Of a stretch of 8,204 bases of DNA, positions 5,249 through 8,204 are shown in pieces. The position numbers and the translations under genes were made by a program. A model generated the notes under the pieces. It searched no databases, had not been told where the DNA came from, and saw only the letters and a list, made by a program, of their open reading frames with translations. Location: the NCBI GenBank assembly GCA_937892865.1, contig CALBJG010000177.1:1-8204 (forward strand), read 5' to 3'. Positions within the stretch are counted from its first letter, which is position 1. The number at the start of each line of letters is the position of its first letter. The stretch is from an uncultured Clostridia bacterium. GTDB lineage: Bacteria; Bacillota; Clostridia; Oscillospirales; Oscillospiraceae.

Positions 5249-6609
5249 AATTAAAAACCACACTATTGGGAAAAACATATATTTTTAAAGACATCAAAGA
5301 AGTTTTGGCGAAAGCCAACGAAGAAAAAACCGGTGACAAACTGGCAGGCTTGGCGGCAGAAACCGCCCAGGAGCGGGTGGCGGCAAAGGTAGTTTTGGCG
5401 GCGATGCCCCTCCACGAACTCCGGGAGCATCCGGCTGTGCCTTACGAAGAGGACGAAGTCACCCGGATCATTCAGGACGATGTAAATGAAGCGGCATATG
5501 CCAAGATCCGCAACTGGACCGTTGCGGAACTGCGGGAGTGGATCTTGTCAGAAACCACCACCGGAGCGGATATCCGCCGGGCCAGCAGAGGACTCACTTC
5601 GGAAATGGTGGCGGCTGTCGCCAAACTGATGAGCAATTTAGACCTGATTTACGCCGCTTCCAAAATTACGGTTACTGCCCACTGCAACACCACCATCGGT
5701 TTGCCAGGGACTCTTTCCTGCCGTCTGCAGCCCAATCACACCACCGATGACCCCGAGGGCATTACCGCCTCGGTTTTGGAGGGTCTTTCTTTCGGCGCAG
5801 GTGACGCGGTCATCGGTTTGAATCCGGTTACCGATTCTCCGGAGCAGGTAGGCAAGGTTCTGCGGCGTTTCCAGGAAATCAAAGAGCACTGGCAGATTCC
5901 TACCCAGATCTGCGTTCTTGCCCATGTCACTGCCCAGATGAAGGCTGTCCGGGCAGGGGCGCCCTGCGATCTGATCTTCCAATCCATCGCCGGCAGTCAA
6001 AAGGGCAACGAGGCTTTCGGTTTTAACGCAGAGACCATTGCAGAAGCCCGGGATCTGCTGCTCCATCAGGGCACGGCGGAAGGGCCCAATGTGATGTATT
6101 TTGAAACCGGTCAGGGCTCGGAACTTTCCTCAAACGCTCACTATAATACTGACCAGGTGACGATGGAAGCCCGGTGTTACGGCTTTGCCAAGCGGTTTTC
6201 TCCCTTCCTTGTGAACACCGTTGTGGGCTTTATCGGTCCGGAGTATCTGTATGATGCCCGGCAGGTGACCCGGGCAGGTTTGGAAGACCACTTTATGGGC
6301 AAACTCACCGGCATTTCCATGGGCTGTGACTGCTGTTATACCAACCATATGAAAGCCGACCAAAATGATATTGAAAATCTGGCGACCTTGCTCACCGTAG
6401 CCGGATGCAACTACTTTATGGGCATCCCCCACGGGGACGATATTATGCTCAATTATCAGACCACCGGTTTCCGGGAAACTGCCGCATTGCGGGAACTGAC
6501 CGGCAAGACCGCCATTCCGGAATTCCAGGCCTGGCTGGAGAAAATGGGCTTTACAGAGAATGGAAAACTCACCGCCAAAGCCGGCGACGGCTCTTGCTTG
6601 CTGTTTTAA
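5245..6609 (+). CDS. eutB: EutB, ethanolamine ammonia-lyase large (catalytic) subunit
   Basis: EutB is the TIM-barrel catalytic subunit of adenosylcobalamin-dependent ethanolamine ammonia-lyase (EC 4.3.1.7), which converts ethanolamine to acetaldehyde and ammonia. The 454-residue product is essentially the length of the E. coli protein (453). The substrate-binding residues fall at the same numbers as in E. coli: Arg160 and Gln162 (S-C-R-L-Q-P-N), Asn193 (G-L-N-P-V), Glu287 (Y-F-E-T-G-Q) and Asp362 (G-C-D-C-C-Y-T-N). The segment P-H-G-D-D-I-M-L-N (395-403) is also conserved. The start at 5245 has AGGAGGA at 5234-5240 and overlaps the eutA stop by 4 nt. Seventeen codons of open frame upstream are part of eutA and are not used. 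eutC follows after 12 nt. No substitution suggests loss of activity. Confidence 0.98.
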   Translation: MKLKTTLLGKTYIFKDIKEVLAKANEEKTGDKLAGLAAETAQERVAAKVVLAAMPLHELREHPAVPYEEDEVTRIIQDDVNEAAYAKIRNWTVAELREWILSETTTGADIRRASRGLTSEMVAAVAKLMSNLDLIYAASKITVTAHCNTTIGLPGTLSCRLQPNHTTDDPEGITASVLEGLSFGAGDAVIGLNPVTDSPEQVGKVLRRFQEIKEHWQIPTQICVLAHVTAQMKAVRAGAPCDLIFQSIAGSQKGNEAFGFNAETIAEARDLLLHQGTAEGPNVMYFETGQGSELSSNAHYNTDQVTMEARCYGFAKRFSPFLVNTVVGFIGPEYLYDARQVTRAGLEDHFMGKLTGISMGCDCCYTNHMKADQNDIENLATLLTVAGCNYFMGIPHGDDIMLNYQTTGFRETAALRELTGKTAIPEFQAWLEKMGFTENGKLTAKAGDGSCLLF

Positions 6610-6621
6610 GGAGGGAATGGG

Positions 6622-7530
6622 ATGAACAAACAAGAACTCTCTGCTATGGTTGCGGAGATTTTACGATCCATGGGCAACGAACCTATGGTAAAAGGAAGCG
6701 ACTACAAACCCACCGCCCCCGGACCGGAGCAGAAGCCTCCCAACTTTTACGACGGTGATTTTGTGGAAGATGTTACGGCTTTGGACCTGCGGAAACTGTA
6801 CCTTGTGGAAAACGCCAAGGATGCAGACCGCTACCGGCGGTTAAAGGAAAAGACCCCCGCCCGGTTAGGTTCTGGCAAGGCAGGTCCCCGGTATAAAACA
6901 CTGACGATGCTCCGTTTCCGGGCAGACCATGCGGCAGCCCAGGATGCGGTGTTTTCCCAAGTACCGGAGGATTTTGCGGAGAAAAATGACCTTGTCCCCC
7001 TACAGACCCAATGCAAGGACAAAGACGAATATCTGACCCGCCCGGACAAGGGCCGATGCTTTGACGAAGAAAACCAAAAGAAGCTGAAAGATGCGATTCC
7101 CAACAAGCCCACCGTGCAACTCGTTATCGGTGACGGTCTTTCCTCTGCCGCGATTTTGGCAAATGCTATGGACTGTATGGCCGCCATCCGGGACGGCCTG
7201 AAGCTGAAAGGTATCGACATCGGCAAAGCCCTGTTCGTCCGCTACTGCCGGGTGGGCGCAGGCGATGCGGTGGGGGATGCGACAAACTGTGATGTGGTGT
7301 GCGTATTGGTAGGCGAGCGACCGGGTCTGGTAACAGATAAGAGTATGTCCGCCTATATCACCTACAAACCCCACACCGGTGTCTCCGAATCTGCCCGGAC
7401 GGTGGTTTCCAATATCCACGCCCAGGGTACGCCGGCGGTGGAAGCCGGGGCGTATGTGGCGGAACTGATCGACACGATCCTGAAACGAAAGGTGTCCGGT
7501 GTGGGTCTGCACACAGGTGACGGCCTATGA
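6622..7530 (+). CDS. eutC: EutC, ethanolamine ammonia-lyase small subunit
   Basis: EutC is the small subunit that, with EutB, binds adenosylcobalamin at the subunit interface. The 302-residue product compares with 295 in E. coli. Conserved segments include G-K-A-G-P-R (85-90), Y-L-T-R-P-D-K-G-R (137-145), I-G-D-G-L-S-S (169-175), F-V-R-Y-C-R-V (205-211), L-V-G-E-R-P-G-L (229-236) and S-N-I-H-A-Q-G-T-P (263-271). The first 18 or so residues form an amphipathic helix (M-N-K-Q-E-L-S-A-M-V...). A Pro-rich, poorly conserved linker follows (about 20-41), then the enzyme domain. This resembles the N-terminal tail that directs EutC into the microcompartment in enterobacteria. AAGGAGGG immediately after the eutB stop is the ribosome binding site. 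The stop overlaps the eutL ATG (ATGA). Confidence 0.97.
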   Translation: MNKQELSAMVAEILRSMGNEPMVKGSDYKPTAPGPEQKPPNFYDGDFVEDVTALDLRKLYLVENAKDADRYRRLKEKTPARLGSGKAGPRYKTLTMLRFRADHAAAQDAVFSQVPEDFAEKNDLVPLQTQCKDKDEYLTRPDKGRCFDEENQKKLKDAIPNKPTVQLVIGDGLSSAAILANAMDCMAAIRDGLKLKGIDIGKALFVRYCRVGAGDAVGDATNCDVVCVLVGERPGLVTDKSMSAYITYKPHTGVSESARTVVSNIHAQGTPAVEAGAYVAELIDTILKRKVSGVGLHTGDGL

Positions 7531-8153
7531 TCCCGGTAAAAGTTTTAGCGGTGCGTTACCTTGCCAACGCCCCGGAAAGCCTGCGGAAATCTTTAAATGT
7601 TCCCAAAGGGTATCCGGCGCTGGCAATGCTCACCACCGACAGTGACGATGCCACCTATATTGCATTGGACGAAGCCACAAAAGCCGCCGATGTGAAAGTG
7701 TGTTACAGTCGCAGTTTTTATGCCGGTGCGGCAAACGCATCCACCCCCTACGCAGGAGAGGTCATCGGTATTTTGGCAGGCCCTACGCCGGGAACGGTGC
7801 GCAGCGGTATGGAAGCCGCCCTTTCGGCGTTGGAGCGGATCGGTTTTGACCAGGCAGGAGAAATTCCCTATTTATCATACACCGTCAGCCGGTGCGGCTC
7901 TTTTTTAGCCAAAGAAGCGGGCATTGCTGAGGGAGAACCGCTGGCGTATCTCATCGCCCCGCCTTTGGAGTCTATGTATGCTATGGATGCGGCGCTGAAA
8001 GCGGCAGATGTTGCGTTATGTAAACTATATGCGCCACCCAGCGAGACCAATTTCGGCGGCGGTCTGCTCACCGGTACCCAGTCCGCCTGCAACGCCGCCT
8101 GCGAAGCCTTTGCCGCCGCAGTGGCAGAGGTCGCTACAAAACCTATTGAATAA
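7527..8153 (+). CDS. eutL: EutL, microcompartment shell protein (tandem BMC domains)
   Basis: EutL forms pseudohexameric trimers in the shell of the ethanolamine microcompartment, with a central pore that can open or close. The 208-residue product (E. coli 219) contains two circularly permuted BMC domains. Clear family signatures are D-S-D-D-A-T-Y-I-A (38-46), D-E-A-T-K (48-52), S-F-Y-A-G-A-A (63-69), A-P-P-L-E-S-M-Y (144-151), P-P-S-E-T-N (170-175) and L-T-G-T-Q-S-A-C (181-188). Asp40 and Glu78 align, at a constant offset of 5, with E. coli Asp45 and Glu83, the reported ethanolamine-binding residues near the pores. It starts at an ATG overlapping the eutC stop by 4 nt, with AGGTGA at 7515-7520. 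Its presence indicates that the pathway runs in a microcompartment. No further gene is visible downstream. Confidence 0.96.
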   Translation: MIPVKVLAVRYLANAPESLRKSLNVPKGYPALAMLTTDSDDATYIALDEATKAADVKVCYSRSFYAGAANASTPYAGEVIGILAGPTPGTVRSGMEAALSALERIGFDQAGEIPYLSYTVSRCGSFLAKEAGIAEGEPLAYLIAPPLESMYAMDAALKAADVALCKLYAPPSETNFGGGLLTGTQSACNAACEAFAAAVAEVATKPIE

Positions 8154-8180
8154 ATTCCGGTTTGTCGAACTATTCAAACT

Positions 8181-8204
8181 ACGTTGTCATTGCGAACCAG
8201 CCCG
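8181..8204 (+). repeat. Probable start of a dispersed intergenic repeat, truncated by the window edge
   Basis: The segment after eutL contains GTTGTCATTGCGAACCAG, which resembles the left end of short palindromic repeats (GTCATTGCGA...GTGGCAATCC types) that I recall as common in intergenic DNA of Clostridia. The matching right arm would be outside the window, so the call rests on memory of one arm. The rest of the tail (8154-8180) holds no gene, and no terminator for the eut operon is visible. Confidence 0.4.

Overview
The window looks like the chromosome of an anaerobic Gram-positive bacterium of the Clostridia, most likely an uncultured relative of the Oscillospiraceae/Ruminococcaceae. This assignment is inference. 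It rests on strong AGGAGG-type ribosome binding sites, TTG/GTG starts, a Firmicutes-style ruvCAB order, ethanolamine microcompartment genes, and short dispersed repeats of kinds remembered from gut Clostridia genomes.

Layout. The left third (1-2664) is on the minus strand. In order of transcription it holds a 49-residue single-span membrane protein, ruvC, ruvA and ruvB, then a separate promoter and leader driving a small zinc-ribbon protein cut off by the window edge. The genes from the membrane protein to ruvA are packed tightly (1-nt and 12-nt gaps). The ruvA-ruvB gap of 65 nt is almost entirely a tandem heptamer array (TTGTCAA and its complement). That array supplies the ruvA stop codon and is followed by a hairpin holding the ruvB Shine-Dalgarno sequence.

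A 126-nt intergenic region (2665-2790) separates this from a divergent plus-strand operon (2791-8153): an EutG/PduQ-type iron alcohol dehydrogenase, eutA, eutB, eutC and eutL. Four of the five genes overlap or nearly overlap their neighbour. The last 51 nt hold no gene and end in what looks like the start of a dispersed intergenic repeat.

How the genes work together. RuvC, RuvA and RuvB form the Holliday-junction branch-migration and resolution machine of recombinational repair. EutB and EutC form adenosylcobalamin-dependent ethanolamine ammonia-lyase, which makes acetaldehyde and ammonia. EutA reactivates that enzyme when its cofactor is damaged. The dehydrogenase can reduce acetaldehyde to ethanol and recycle NAD+. 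EutL is a shell protein of the ethanolamine microcompartment that encloses the pathway. Key catalytic or ligand residues are intact in all of these proteins. The aldehyde dehydrogenase, other shell proteins, transporter and regulators (eutE, eutM/N/S/K, eutH, eutVW) are not in the window.

Nothing here is clearly a new system. The most unusual items are the repeat array and SD hairpin between ruvA and ruvB, the small membrane protein coupled to ruvC, and the compact dehydrogenase-eutABCL arrangement beside the housekeeping ruv genes.
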